DNA of 40,840 nucleotides, taken from positions 1-40,840 of the forward strand of contig JASLKI010000258.1 of the NCBI GenBank assembly GCA_030747575.1, read 5' to 3'. Below are positions 1 to 7,609 of the stretch, one piece after another. This DNA is from Verrucomicrobiota bacterium (GTDB lineage Bacteria > Verrucomicrobiota > Verrucomicrobiia > Limisphaerales > UBA1096). Every line of letters starts with the position of its first letter. Within the stretch, counting starts at the first letter, position 1. The notes beneath the pieces were generated by a model, which saw only the letters and a list, made by a program, of their open reading frames with translations, was not told where the DNA came from and made no database searches. Both the position numbers and the translations under genes were made by a program.

Positions 1-70
1 CCTACAAAGTAGCGACGCATACAATTTACCTTAAAATATGGCAGAGAGAATATTTTAATAATTATTACAT

Positions 71-99
71 TTGACGTATCTGTATAATTCCAATATTAT
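71..99 (+). promoter_or_regulatory. Candidate sigma70-type promoter for the first small membrane protein gene
   Basis: A TTGACG -35 hexamer lies at 71-76 and a TATTAT -10 hexamer at 94-99, separated by exactly 17 bases. The predicted transcript would begin near 106 and lead into the gene starting at 144, which has an AAGGAA Shine-Dalgarno-like stretch at 134-139. The surrounding DNA is very AT-rich, so chance matches are common; position and spacing are the main support. Confidence 0.45.
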
Positions 100-143
100 T
101 TTTCTTGAAACAACAGAAAGAATAAACACCGGTAAGGAAAAAT

Positions 144-626
144 ATGGCAGAAGAACAATCAACCCAAAGGCTTCCACCGAAAACAACAAATATAAAAGTG
201 GAAAGATCGATTTTTTGGAAAATATATTTTTTTATTTTTGTCGGCTTAACTTCATTGGAGTTTATTTTTGTCGGCTTAACTTCATTGGAGTTTATTTTTG
301 AGTCTATTGAAACTACAATTTGGGATATTGTTAATATCCCTATAATGATAATGGCAACTATTGGATTATATGGGTATGTATTTAGTAAAAACTTTTACAA
401 GCAATATTTTTGGCTTTGTTTTTTTGTCTTTCTTATAATCTGGGACGCTATGTATTCAATTGTTGTAGGCATGCCGCCGGATCCAGAATTGACAGAAATG
501 GAGAATAAATACATAGACCTTTTTGCAATTATACTCGCCTATATTTTAATGACCCCTGCTTATATAGGGCTTCTATTATATGGCTTGCCATCAAATAAAT
601 TATGGAAAGTTGATTCATTTGAATAG
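144..626 (+). CDS. Small hypothetical membrane protein with an internal 10-residue duplication
   Basis: The protein has 160 residues and I do not recognise the family. Hydrophobic stretches near residues 24-52, 63-82, 88-110 and 128-150 suggest four membrane-spanning helices, so it probably sits in the inner membrane. The start at 144 follows AAGGAA at a suitable distance. Residues about 33-52 contain a 10-residue unit (FVGLTSLEFI) twice in a row, encoded by a perfect 30-bp tandem repeat at 241-300; the duplication keeps the frame and lengthens the first hydrophobic segment. The gene is much more AT-rich than the genes beyond 3.3 kb, with A/T-ending codons throughout, which suggests a different origin. 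No neighbour gives a functional clue. Confidence 0.7.
   Translation: MAEEQSTQRLPPKTTNIKVERSIFWKIYFFIFVGLTSLEFIFVGLTSLEFIFESIETTIWDIVNIPIMIMATIGLYGYVFSKNFYKQYFWLCFFVFLIIWDAMYSIVVGMPPDPELTEMENKYIDLFAIILAYILMTPAYIGLLLYGLPSNKLWKVDSFE
231..300 (+). repeat. Perfect 30-bp tandem duplication inside a coding region
   Basis: Bases 241-270 and 271-300 are identical (each begins TCGGCTTAAC and ends TTTATTTTTG), and the last 10 bases of the unit also precede the first copy at 231-240. Perfect identity in an AT-rich gene suggests recent replication slippage. Because 30 is a multiple of three, the reading frame is kept and ten residues are repeated. Confidence 0.95.
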
Positions 627-1094
627 TTAGATGAGTCACAAAAGATCAATAGTAGCAAGAAGGCGAGAACGTAGTAGGTTTCTCGAAGGTCTTATTCACA
701 ATGCCTAGGATCATTCAATGATACTTGGATAACTAGTTTTTCAATTACGGTTTGAGAACCCTCTTTACGATTCGAGTAAATTACATAGAACTACTTCAGA
801 ATGAACGGTTTCAATTGTGTCCTTCATTGTAGTGAATCGAAGTAGATCAACATTTAGCATAAGTTTTGTGCTGAAATCTTCTGAACTTCTTCTGTGCTCA
901 TCCAAATTTTGAATCACTCAGTGTGGGAGAGGGTAAAGCCCATATCATTTGTAGGTGTTATTTAACTGAGCTTTAGGTCTCTCAAAGCTTTGTACAGAAG
1001 AAGTACAGAAGCATAGGAGGTTTCAAAAACCTCTCAGATCGAAGAACGTTAAGGGGCTAAAGTAATAGAGTGAGTCGGGTTACGACTCTACTGA
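627..1094. other. Non-coding stretch containing a diverged direct repeat and two small hairpins
   Basis: No convincing gene is visible in these 468 bases. Bases 630-811 resemble 1446-1628. A perfect 7-bp stem with a 3-base loop lies at 1017-1033 (GAGGTTT/AAACCTC). A second hairpin (GAGTCG/CGACTC, 5-base loop) at 1072-1088 begins 7 bases beyond the stop codon of the minus-strand gene at 1095-1352 and could help end its transcript, although no T-run follows it. Confidence 0.6.
630..811 (+). repeat. Left copy of a diverged ~182-bp direct repeat
   Basis: The copy opens with GATGAGTCACAA (630-641), identical to 1446-1457, and closes with a 63-base block (749-811) that matches 1566-1628 at 55 of 63 positions without gaps. 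The offset is 816-817 throughout, so the two blocks belong to one duplicated segment whose middle has diverged. The copies bracket the 85-residue minus-strand gene. Confidence 0.75.
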
Positions 1095-1352
1095 TTATTT
1101 GATGCGACGCCGTAAGAGGAGTGGATCAAAATTATCGTTGCTATCGTAAGCAAATGGTTCCCATCCTTTGGGGATATTTTTGGTGTTGGAGGTTTTGTAC
1201 TCCCACTGCTGATTTGCATCCCACGGAATGATTTCGAGTTTTTTCAATAAATCCACAGTTGGTTCTTTTGAAGCACCTGTTCCGAGCACTATCGTAGTGG
1301 TCAATAATACACCAATCGCGAATGATTTCCAGTCAAGTAGTTTCATAATCAT
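1095..1352 (-). CDS. Small secreted or membrane-anchored hypothetical protein
   Basis: The protein has 85 residues. Residues about 10-28 form a hydrophobic N-terminal segment (signal peptide or anchor), so the rest probably lies outside the cytoplasm. The C-terminal part has QWEYKTSN, then KGWEPFAYD, then a basic end with LLLRRR. This WEYK...GWE pattern recalls the small DUF4177-like proteins, but the match is by eye only. The start gives M-I-M-K; the second ATG two codons later is an alternative. No strong Shine-Dalgarno is visible. It lies between the two copies of the 182-bp repeat and on the opposite strand to both neighbours, so it is probably a single-gene unit. Function unknown. Confidence 0.65.
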   Translation of the reverse strand: MIMKLLDWKSFAIGVLLTTTIVLGTGASKEPTVDLLKKLEIIPWDANQQWEYKTSNTKNIPKGWEPFAYDSNDNFDPLLLRRRIK

Positions 1353-1666
1353 TTGCTTATTCGTGTTAATGCTGCAGAAGGTTACATGGAGGTTGAAGAA
1401 TCTCTCTGATTTCCGATAATCGTCTTCGTTTGATGGTTGAAGATTGATGAGTCACAATGAATTCACCGAATGAGGTACGGTGATGTTTTCTGTACTTTGT
1501 ATTAAGATTTTTCACCCAATGTTCGAACACTCAATGTTTACAATGGTTTGTCGAAGGGATCGTTTGGTTTGAGAACCCTCTTTACAATTCGAACAAATTA
1601 GACTGAACTACTTCAGGCTGAACGGTTTACATTAAGGAGTTAGGGAAGGGGAGTATCGTAAATTAA
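1353..1666. other. Intergenic region with the right copy of the repeat
   Basis: No gene is visible. Bases 1446-1628 form the right copy of the diverged direct repeat described at 630-811. Bases 1385-1425 also loosely resemble 1010-1050 (both contain GGAGGTT followed by a CTCTC stretch), hinting at more degenerate repeats. The tail carries purine-rich stretches (AAGGAG at 1634-1639, GGGGAG near 1648-1653) ahead of the start codon at 1667. Confidence 0.6.
1446..1628 (+). repeat. Right copy of a diverged ~182-bp direct repeat
   Basis: This is the partner of 630-811. It opens with an identical 12-mer and closes with the 55/63 identical block at 1566-1628 (begins GGTTTGAGAACCCTC, ends TGAACGGTTT). 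It ends 38 bases before the start of the phospholipase-like gene, so it could carry that gene's upstream control region. Confidence 0.75.
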
Positions 1667-3142
1667 ATGCCAACTAAACAAAACAGTGATCAAGTGATTA
1701 TGATTCAGCTTCGTTGCAGCCTGATAATATTGTTGCTTCTTTCTTGCTCTTTAAATCTTAGTGCGGGGCAAATCCCAAAGCTAAAAGACAAAGATCAAAA
1801 AGAAGAGATTGTTAGAGGTTATTTACGCCAGAGTGGCGCTCAGCTGTCGTTTGATATCATTTCTTCTCAATTGCCTGTAAACGAGTTGTGGATGCACCGT
1901 GTTGAGTCAATATCACCAAAGATTTCAGTTCGGATTTCGGATAATGGAAAGCAATTGTTGCTAAATACAAAATCGAAACTGCCAACAGTGGTCAAGGTGA
2001 AGGTTCGATCCTATGTTGTCCGAAAAAGAGATCTGAAATTAACTTTGAGCCAAATTCAAACAATCGGAACGCATAATAGTTATCATATTGCTCCTCATTC
2101 CAGTGTAATGAAATTAATAAGGTCAGTTATGCCGTCACAAGCTGACGGTATATCTTATACGCATCGCCCTTTAAGTGAACAGTTGAATTTACTTGGTATG
2201 AGAAAATTTGAACTAGACCTCTTCCACGACACAAAAGGAGGTACATATTCATCTCCCGCAGGGGCTGTAATGGCTAATGGAAGCAACTGGAAAACAAAAC
2301 ATCCAGAATTTGACGAAGAGGCAATGAGTAAGCCAGGAATGAAAATAATACATTTTCCGAATTTCGACTTTCGGTCCAACACTCCAACTCTTAAAGCAGC
2401 ACTTGAGAGAATTAACAGATGGTCTAGGCGGAATTCCTATCACATTCCAATAATGATTTTGATTGAAACAAAGAAGGTCAATAGATCGGTAAATATTGAA
2501 CCAAAAAACACTTTTCAGGTTCCGGATTTTTTGGCCTTAGAAAAAGAAATATTATCAATCTTGGATATCAGCCAAATTATTACACCAGACAATGTTAAGG
2601 GTAGGTTTAACTCATTGAACAAGGCTGTAACAATGAAGGGGTGGCCATCATTATATCAGGCCAGAGGGCGGTTAATTTTTGCCTTGGATAATCAGGGTGA
2701 AGAGCGAATTAATTATTTAACCCTCCATCCTGAATTAAAAGGAGCCTTAATGTTTGTTAGTTCTCCTCCGGGAAACCCGGAATCTGCTTTTTTGAAAATA
2801 AATGATCCTGTTGCAAATTATTCAGCAATAAAGAATAGAGTTAAGGAAGGTTATCTTGTCCGAACCAGGGCGGACTCGGATTTGGCTGAGGCCAGAAATA
2901 ATGATTACTCAAAAATGGAAAAGGCTTTTTCATCCGGGGCGCAATACATAAGCACGGATTTCCCTGAATCTGTCGAAGGTGTTTCAAGTTATCGGGTTTC
3001 TCTCCCTGGTGATGTTCGGCCAGGCAGATTAAACCCGCTATTTTATCCTGCGGAGGAGGCAAATGCACTGGAGGGAATGTCTGGAGCAGTTTTAATCCGT
3101 AATTTCTTGTTGAATATCCCAAAAACAGAATCAAAAGAATAA
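1667..3142 (+). CDS. Secreted Ca2+-dependent PI-PLC-like phosphodiesterase
   Basis: The 491-residue protein belongs by motif to the phosphatidylinositol-specific phospholipase C superfamily, closest in pattern to the Ca2+-dependent Streptomyces-type enzymes. Residues about 12-34 form a signal peptide. The TIM-barrel domain starts near residue 129 with IGTHNSYH (catalytic His136), then FELDLFHD (Glu182 and Asp184, likely metal ligands), MKIIHFPNFDF (second catalytic His229), LIETK (Glu267), and near the end RADSD and ISTDFPE. Residues 35-125 form an extra N-terminal region that I do not recognise. Such enzymes cleave glycerophospho-inositol or related phosphodiesters outside the cell; the true substrate cannot be read. 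Met12 is an alternative start that would give a more typical signal peptide, but it lacks a ribosome site. The gene is AT-richer than those after 3.3 kb. Confidence 0.82.
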   Translation: MPTKQNSDQVIMIQLRCSLIILLLLSCSLNLSAGQIPKLKDKDQKEEIVRGYLRQSGAQLSFDIISSQLPVNELWMHRVESISPKISVRISDNGKQLLLNTKSKLPTVVKVKVRSYVVRKRDLKLTLSQIQTIGTHNSYHIAPHSSVMKLIRSVMPSQADGISYTHRPLSEQLNLLGMRKFELDLFHDTKGGTYSSPAGAVMANGSNWKTKHPEFDEEAMSKPGMKIIHFPNFDFRSNTPTLKAALERINRWSRRNSYHIPIMILIETKKVNRSVNIEPKNTFQVPDFLALEKEILSILDISQIITPDNVKGRFNSLNKAVTMKGWPSLYQARGRLIFALDNQGEERINYLTLHPELKGALMFVSSPPGNPESAFLKINDPVANYSAIKNRVKEGYLVRTRADSDLAEARNNDYSKMEKAFSSGAQYISTDFPESVEGVSSYRVSLPGDVRPGRLNPLFYPAEEANALEGMSGAVLIRNFLLNIPKTESKE

Positions 3143-3306
3143 AATTAATGGTTACAAAGGAGCGGGTAAAGCAATCAGTTGGGTTAAATCTGCCTTTGCA
3201 GTCTTGATCGGGCTCGGATCTATTGCTCATTTCTGTGCCCGCTTCACATTGATTGGTTTAAGAATTCTCTTTTATTTAGAGGGGGTGCCCGCGCTCGCCC
3301 GTTGCG

Positions 3307-4371
3307 GTGGCTTGGGGTAGTTTCAGCGGCGACGTGGATTCCGGCTACGCGAAATACGACATCACGCAGGATTACGCCTGGAATTATGAGCATGCGCCGG
3401 AGCCGGTTGGCGATGCGGTTCCGGGCGTGGGCGGTGAGTGGCTCTACTGTGGCGTGCCTGTTGATTCGCCGCTTGGCATTGCGGCCGGCCCACTTCTCAA
3501 CGGTAAGTGGCTGCTTTATTACGCCTCCCTTGGTTTCGATGTCCTGACTTACAAAACGGTGCGGAGTTGCGAGAGGTACTCGTACGGGATGCCGAATCTT
3601 CAGCCGATTGCATGGGAGGGTGGCGAGGTGCCGGCGGAGTTGAATGTTGCCAGCGTGATGAACGGCAGTTGGGCGGTGTCGTTCGGTATGCCATCGAAGC
3701 CGCCGAGCTTTTGGAGGGATGACGTGGCGGCGACGCGGTCGCGCTTGGCGAAGGGCAAGTTTCTCAGCGTCTCTGTTGTTGCCACAGCTCAGCACGATTG
3801 GTCGATTGACGATCTCGCTGCCGATTACGCGCAATGCGCCCGGTGGGCTGCGGAGAGTGGTGCTGACGGGGTGGAAGCCAACTTCAGTTGCCCCAACGTC
3901 AGCAGTGTCGATGGCCAGCTTTTTCTCAATCCAACCGACGCGGGTATCGTGTCGGCCCAGTTGCGTGAGGCTTTGCCGGACACGCCGCTGCTGCTGAAGA
4001 TTGGGTACATCGACAACCGGGAAACGGCGCACGAGTTTTTGGAGGCGGTTGCGCCGTTTGCCGATTCGTTGGTGATGGTCAACGGTTTGTCGGCGAAAGT
4101 GCGGCAACCCAATGGCGAGCTGCTGTTTGAGGGCCAATGCCGGGGGATTGCGGGCGAGACGATTCGCGAAACGGCGCTGGAGCAGCTGGCTTTGTTTGAC
4201 GGGTTGATCCGGCAGTTCGGCCTTGATGTGCGCTTGGTTGGAGTGGGTGGGCTTGGTCAAGCGGCGGATGTTAGGGCGTGCCTCGATCGCGGCTGCGAGG
4301 CGGTGCAGTTCGCCACGGCGGCGATGGTGAAACCCGGTTTGGGCTTGGGCATTCGGCGGGAGGGGTTTTAA
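3307..4371 (+). CDS. Dihydroorotate dehydrogenase-like FMN flavoprotein
   Basis: The 354-residue TIM-barrel protein has the DHOD pattern: SPLGIAAGPLLNG (about 54-66, flavin/phosphate region), YKTVRS, and NFSCPN at 192-197. A Cys (Cys195) in this loop is the catalytic base of class 1 enzymes, whereas class 2 has Ser. KIGY and GVGG, phosphate-binding in the family, follow near the C-terminus. It probably oxidises dihydroorotate to orotate, or a related pyrimidine, in the cytoplasm, but no other pyrimidine gene is nearby and the match is to a divergent DHOD-like branch. It starts with GTG at 3307; a stop at 3277-3279 limits upstream extension, and the ribosome site (AGAGGGGG at 3278-3285) is rather far. 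The first ~15 residues may not be translated. coaE starts 2 bases after its stop. Confidence 0.8.
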   Translation: MAWGSFSGDVDSGYAKYDITQDYAWNYEHAPEPVGDAVPGVGGEWLYCGVPVDSPLGIAAGPLLNGKWLLYYASLGFDVLTYKTVRSCERYSYGMPNLQPIAWEGGEVPAELNVASVMNGSWAVSFGMPSKPPSFWRDDVAATRSRLAKGKFLSVSVVATAQHDWSIDDLAADYAQCARWAAESGADGVEANFSCPNVSSVDGQLFLNPTDAGIVSAQLREALPDTPLLLKIGYIDNRETAHEFLEAVAPFADSLVMVNGLSAKVRQPNGELLFEGQCRGIAGETIRETALEQLALFDGLIRQFGLDVRLVGVGGLGQAADVRACLDRGCEAVQFATAAMVKPGLGLGIRREGF

Positions 4372-4373
4372 TC

Positions 4374-4976
4374 GTGCCGATGACTCGACTGGGGCTCACG
4401 GGCGGAATTGGGATGGGCAAGTCCACTGCGGCTAAACTCCTGGCCAAGCGCGGCGCGAAGGTGTGCGACTCGGATACACTTGCCCGCGAGTTGGTCGCAC
4501 CCGGGCAACCGGCTTTGACGGAGATCGTCGAGGCATTCGGCAGCGGCGTGTTGCTGAGGGATGGTTCGCTGGATCGTGCCAAGGTCGGCGAGTTGGTTTT
4601 CGGCGACTCGGCCGCTCGCGCAAAACTCGAGGGTATTTTGCACCCCTGCATCCGTGAGACTTGGCAGACCCGGCTCGACAGCTGGGCGGCGGCTGGCGAG
4701 CGGTTGGCTGTGGCGGTGATTCCACTGCTGTTCGAGACGAAGGCCGAATCGAGCTTCGACAAGATTGCGTGCGTGGCCTGTTCACCTAAGTTGCAGCGCG
4801 AGCGTCTGCGCGGGCGAGAGTGGAGCGACGATCAAATCAGCAATCGGATTTCGGCGCAGATGGCGGTGGGTGAAAAAATCAAGCGAGCCGATCACGTGAT
4901 CTGGACCGACGGCACGATCGAGGCGCACGCCGCTCAGTGGGATGATCTACTGTCGTCCTGGGACGTGGTGGACTGA
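4374..4976 (+). CDS. coaE: Dephospho-CoA kinase
   Basis: This is the last step of coenzyme A synthesis, phosphorylating the 3'-OH of dephospho-CoA with ATP. The Walker A motif GGIGMGKST lies near the N-terminus, followed by CDSDTLARELV (substrate-binding DxD region), HP(C)IRE, VAVIPLLFET, and RLRGREWSDDQISNRI (lid). About 200 residues is normal for the family. I chose GTG at 4374 because GGGAGGGG at 4357-4364 is correctly spaced; ATG at 4380 also fits the family N-terminus. The open frame runs further upstream, but that part overlaps the DHOD-like gene. Its 3' end overlaps the facing gene at 4934-5341 by 43 bases. Confidence 0.93.
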   Translation: MPMTRLGLTGGIGMGKSTAAKLLAKRGAKVCDSDTLARELVAPGQPALTEIVEAFGSGVLLRDGSLDRAKVGELVFGDSAARAKLEGILHPCIRETWQTRLDSWAAAGERLAVAVIPLLFETKAESSFDKIACVACSPKLQRERLRGREWSDDQISNRISAQMAVGEKIKRADHVIWTDGTIEAHAAQWDDLLSSWDVVD

Positions 4977-5341
4977 ACGTCGATGGGAGGTTCCTCAATT
5001 TGGATGTCCTTTTTGCTCAAGCCGGCCATGCGCAGAACCCACGCTCCGTAGATCGTCCCGGCAAGGCTGGTCGGGATGCCGGAGAGCACGCCGGCGAGCA
5101 TGGCCTTGTTGAAGGCGCGGCCTTTTGCGTCCCGGTTGACCAGGGTTTCGATCAAGAAAACGCCCGCGCCGCCGGTGAAAAAGGCGGCGGCGCAGATAAG
5201 AGGTGTGCCGGTGAACAGCGTGATGGCGTTTGCCCCAAAGAAGGCGTTGTCGACCAGGAACACCCACAGGCCGCTGAGCTTGTGCAGGAATAATTGGCCC
5301 CGTTTCTCGGCCTTTACGGGGAGTTTCGGCGGGGGAGTCAT
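4934..5341 (-). CDS. Small hypothetical membrane protein
   Basis: The protein has 135 residues and I do not recognise the family. It has a basic N-terminus, two or three hydrophobic segments (about 24-45, 48-68 and 80-103), and an acidic, serine-rich tail from about 115, so it is probably an inner-membrane protein with cytoplasmic ends. It starts 15 bases after the DUF2203 gene and is the last gene of the minus-strand run from purN. Its final 14 codons lie antisense to the end of coaE. The low-complexity tail is the part that overlaps, as expected if the gene was extended by loss of an earlier stop. Confidence 0.65.
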   Translation of the reverse strand: MTPPPKLPVKAEKRGQLFLHKLSGLWVFLVDNAFFGANAITLFTGTPLICAAAFFTGGAGVFLIETLVNRDAKGRAFNKAMLAGVLSGIPTSLAGTIYGAWVLRMAGLSKKDIQIEEPPIDVQSTTSQDDSRSSH

Positions 5342-5356
5342 CGTGTCTTTGCCGGT

Positions 5357-5740
5357 CTAAAGCGGTTCGCGGTGGTCGTAGCCGGTGTCCAGTTCGTGCC
5401 AGTGAGCGATGTCGTCCTCGCTTTTTTCCCAGCACAGGAAAACCTCGCGGGTTCCCCGGCGGGAGGGGAAGTCGACCAGACCGCGCTCGGCATCTTTGAT
5501 GAAGATTTGATGCGTCTTGAATTCGCAAAGTATGGCCTGAATTTTGGACAGGAGTTTGATCGAATGGTTGACCGAGTCACCGCCAACGTCGGACTGGGCG
5601 CTCATTATGTTATCGACGCGTTTGCTGATCGTGGCGTACTCATGACGAAGTTGAACCATGGAGTCCAGCCACTCCCTGACCCTGGGCATCATGGACCGGG
5701 CCTCGGCCAGCGTATAGTGTTTCTTGAACCGGTGGGCCAT
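5357..5740 (-). CDS. DUF2203 family protein
   Basis: The roughly 127-residue protein matches the DUF2203 pattern: an N-terminal KHYTLAEARSMMPRVREW, a helical middle, then IFIKDAERGLVDFPSRR, VFLCW and HWHELDTGYDHREPL. The family is widespread and has no established function. I place the start at ATG 5740: it overlaps the stop of the upstream TPR lipoprotein gene as TGATG and follows AAGGAGG, indicating translational coupling. A GTG one codon earlier is possible. Cytoplasmic; no signal peptide. Confidence 0.85.
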   Translation of the reverse strand: MAHRFKKHYTLAEARSMMPRVREWLDSMVQLRHEYATISKRVDNIMSAQSDVGGDSVNHSIKLLSKIQAILCEFKTHQIFIKDAERGLVDFPSRRGTREVFLCWEKSEDDIAHWHELDTGYDHREPL

Positions 5741-7566
5741 CACTCCTCCTTTTCTGGTGGGTGGAGTTTTTTGTGGAGCAACTGGGTCGGGGTGATGTCG
5801 TAGGAACGCTGCCAGGCGGCATTGGCCTCATCCGCTTGGCCAAGTTTGTTGAGAACGTTGCCGAGTTGCTCGAGCAGGTAGGAGTCCGGCGAGGTCATTT
5901 CGGCCTCCTGCTTGCGAAGGAGGCCAAGCGATTTTTCCCAATGCACCTTGGCCTCGTCCGCTTGGCCAAGTTGTTGGTGTGTGTCCCCGATGTGCTCGTG
6001 GATGGTGGAGTCGGGCTCGTCCTTCATCAACTCAGCGGCCCTCTGCAACTCAGCGAGCGCCTCGGTGAATTTGCCCTGCCTGAAGTACAGCCAGCCGAGG
6101 CTGTCCACGTACGAGGCGTTGTCGGGGGAAAGCTCGTTGGCCTTGGTGATGTGCTTGGCCGCCTCGTCAAGGTTGCGGTTGATGTCCGCCCACATGTAGC
6201 CGAGATAGTTCATGGCGTTGTGATATTCGGGAGACATCTCAATGGCTTTGTTGAAGGTCTCGTCGGAGGTTTCGTACTGGCGGTTTCGCTCGTAGGCTGC
6301 GCCAAGCTGGAAATAAAAAAAATGGGTGAGCCGGTTTTGCTCGCCGGCTTGTGCCAATTTCTCGGCGTCGAGCAGATTTTCGATGGCCTTGGGATATTGG
6401 TAGAGGGCGCTGTGGGCGAGTCCGGCGTAAAACTTGGTGATGAACCTGGGCTTGAACTGCTCACCGGCCTTTTTAAGTGTGGTGAGGGTGATGGTGGGCC
6501 TGTTTTGAAACAGCCGCACGCCGGCCAGTTCGTAATAGGCCAGCTCGAACTTGGGGTTAATTTTGAGGACTGTTTCGAAGTGGGCGGCCGCCTCTTCTAG
6601 TTTGTCGAGTTGGCGCTTGATGCCGCCAAGCACGAATAGCGCTCGCTCGTTGGTGGGGCGCTCGCGCAGGATGGCCTCGAGTTGCCGGGTGGCGTCCTGG
6701 GTCTTGTCCGCCCGCAGATAAAGCTCAGCCAATTGCTCGCGAACACCGATCAGGTTGGGGTTCAGTTCGATCAACTGGATGAACAACGCGATTGCCTTGT
6801 CACTCTCGCCCCAGACTTTGTAGTAGTCAGCCAGTCGATGGAGGATCAGCGGACTCTCCGGCTTGAGGGCGCTGGCCTTGTCGAGGCTTGTGATGATGCC
6901 AGCCTTGATCCTGTCCATCTTGGTCCGGGCAGCGATGCCGGTGTCGCGGTATAGGTCGGCGATGCCCAGCCAGAATTCCGGCTCGCTTTTGTCCTTGGTG
7001 AAGGCTGTGTCGAGCACCTTGAATGCGTCATCAAAGCGCTTGGCCGCGGTGTGGAGCTTGGCCAAGCCGCTAACGGAGATGAGTGTCGGGTTCGACGTGG
7101 CAAGGGCAATGCCGAAGGCGGCGATTGCTTCGTCCGGCTGGCTGGCTTGCTGATAGGCGAGGCCGAGCCACTCGTGCGTCGTCACGGATTCAGGGTTGGC
7201 CGCCTGGCCAAGGCGCAGAATCTCGATGGCCTTATCGGTTTTTTTCCGTAGGAGAAACCGGCGAGCGGCCTGGGCAACCACGGTCTCCTGCGTGGGATCC
7301 GCCTTAGCGGCAGCCTCGAGGTGCTTGAGGGAGTCGTTCGGCTTTCCTCGAAACTCAAAGCTGAGGCTGGTGAGGAAGTGGGTGAGACCCTCGATGCGGT
7401 TCCGGAACTCAGGATCCTCCGGGCCGGTTATTTCCTCGATATTGACGCCGTAAACGCCGGAGGGGACGCCGGGTCGCGGCTTGGCCAGGGGCGAAGTGGA
7501 GCACCCTGTGCCGGCCCACAACAGGGTCAGCCCGAGGAACAGTCTCGTATGTGAACCGCGTCTCAT
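5740..7566 (-). CDS. TPR-repeat lipoprotein
   Basis: The 608-residue protein has an N-terminal signal with a lipobox-like end (WAGTGC, Cys22), which suggests a lipoprotein, although Gly at -3 is off-consensus. The rest is a long array of tetratricopeptide repeats (for example EEAAAHFETVLKINPKFELA, DEAIAAFGIALATSNP, and LGQADEA twice near the end). TPR arrays are protein-binding scaffolds; PilF- or BamD-like assembly roles are possible but not shown. ATG 7566 is preferred over the upstream TTG because it places the signal peptide at the very N-terminus. Two exact CTTGGCCAAG palindromes encode the two LGQADEA segments 126 bases apart, and a third lies at 7057. The gene is coupled to DUF2203 downstream. 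Confidence 0.85.
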   Translation of the reverse strand: MRRGSHTRLFLGLTLLWAGTGCSTSPLAKPRPGVPSGVYGVNIEEITGPEDPEFRNRIEGLTHFLTSLSFEFRGKPNDSLKHLEAAAKADPTQETVVAQAARRFLLRKKTDKAIEILRLGQAANPESVTTHEWLGLAYQQASQPDEAIAAFGIALATSNPTLISVSGLAKLHTAAKRFDDAFKVLDTAFTKDKSEPEFWLGIADLYRDTGIAARTKMDRIKAGIITSLDKASALKPESPLILHRLADYYKVWGESDKAIALFIQLIELNPNLIGVREQLAELYLRADKTQDATRQLEAILRERPTNERALFVLGGIKRQLDKLEEAAAHFETVLKINPKFELAYYELAGVRLFQNRPTITLTTLKKAGEQFKPRFITKFYAGLAHSALYQYPKAIENLLDAEKLAQAGEQNRLTHFFYFQLGAAYERNRQYETSDETFNKAIEMSPEYHNAMNYLGYMWADINRNLDEAAKHITKANELSPDNASYVDSLGWLYFRQGKFTEALAELQRAAELMKDEPDSTIHEHIGDTHQQLGQADEAKVHWEKSLGLLRKQEAEMTSPDSYLLEQLGNVLNKLGQADEANAAWQRSYDITPTQLLHKKLHPPEKEE

Positions 7567-7609
7567 GGTCGGGGGTTCACCCGGAACAGCGCTGCGCAAG
7601 CCCGGCAGG

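Noticed and set aside
630..1628. Integron attC-like cassettes
   Set aside because: The repeats lack the paired core sites (RYYYAAC/GTTRRRY) and inverted arms of attC, the genes are in mixed orientation, and no integrase is seen.
3244..4260. 338-codon minus-strand ORF antisense to the DHOD-like gene
   Set aside because: Arg/Pro/His-rich composition with no motif, opposite a well-supported flavoprotein gene.
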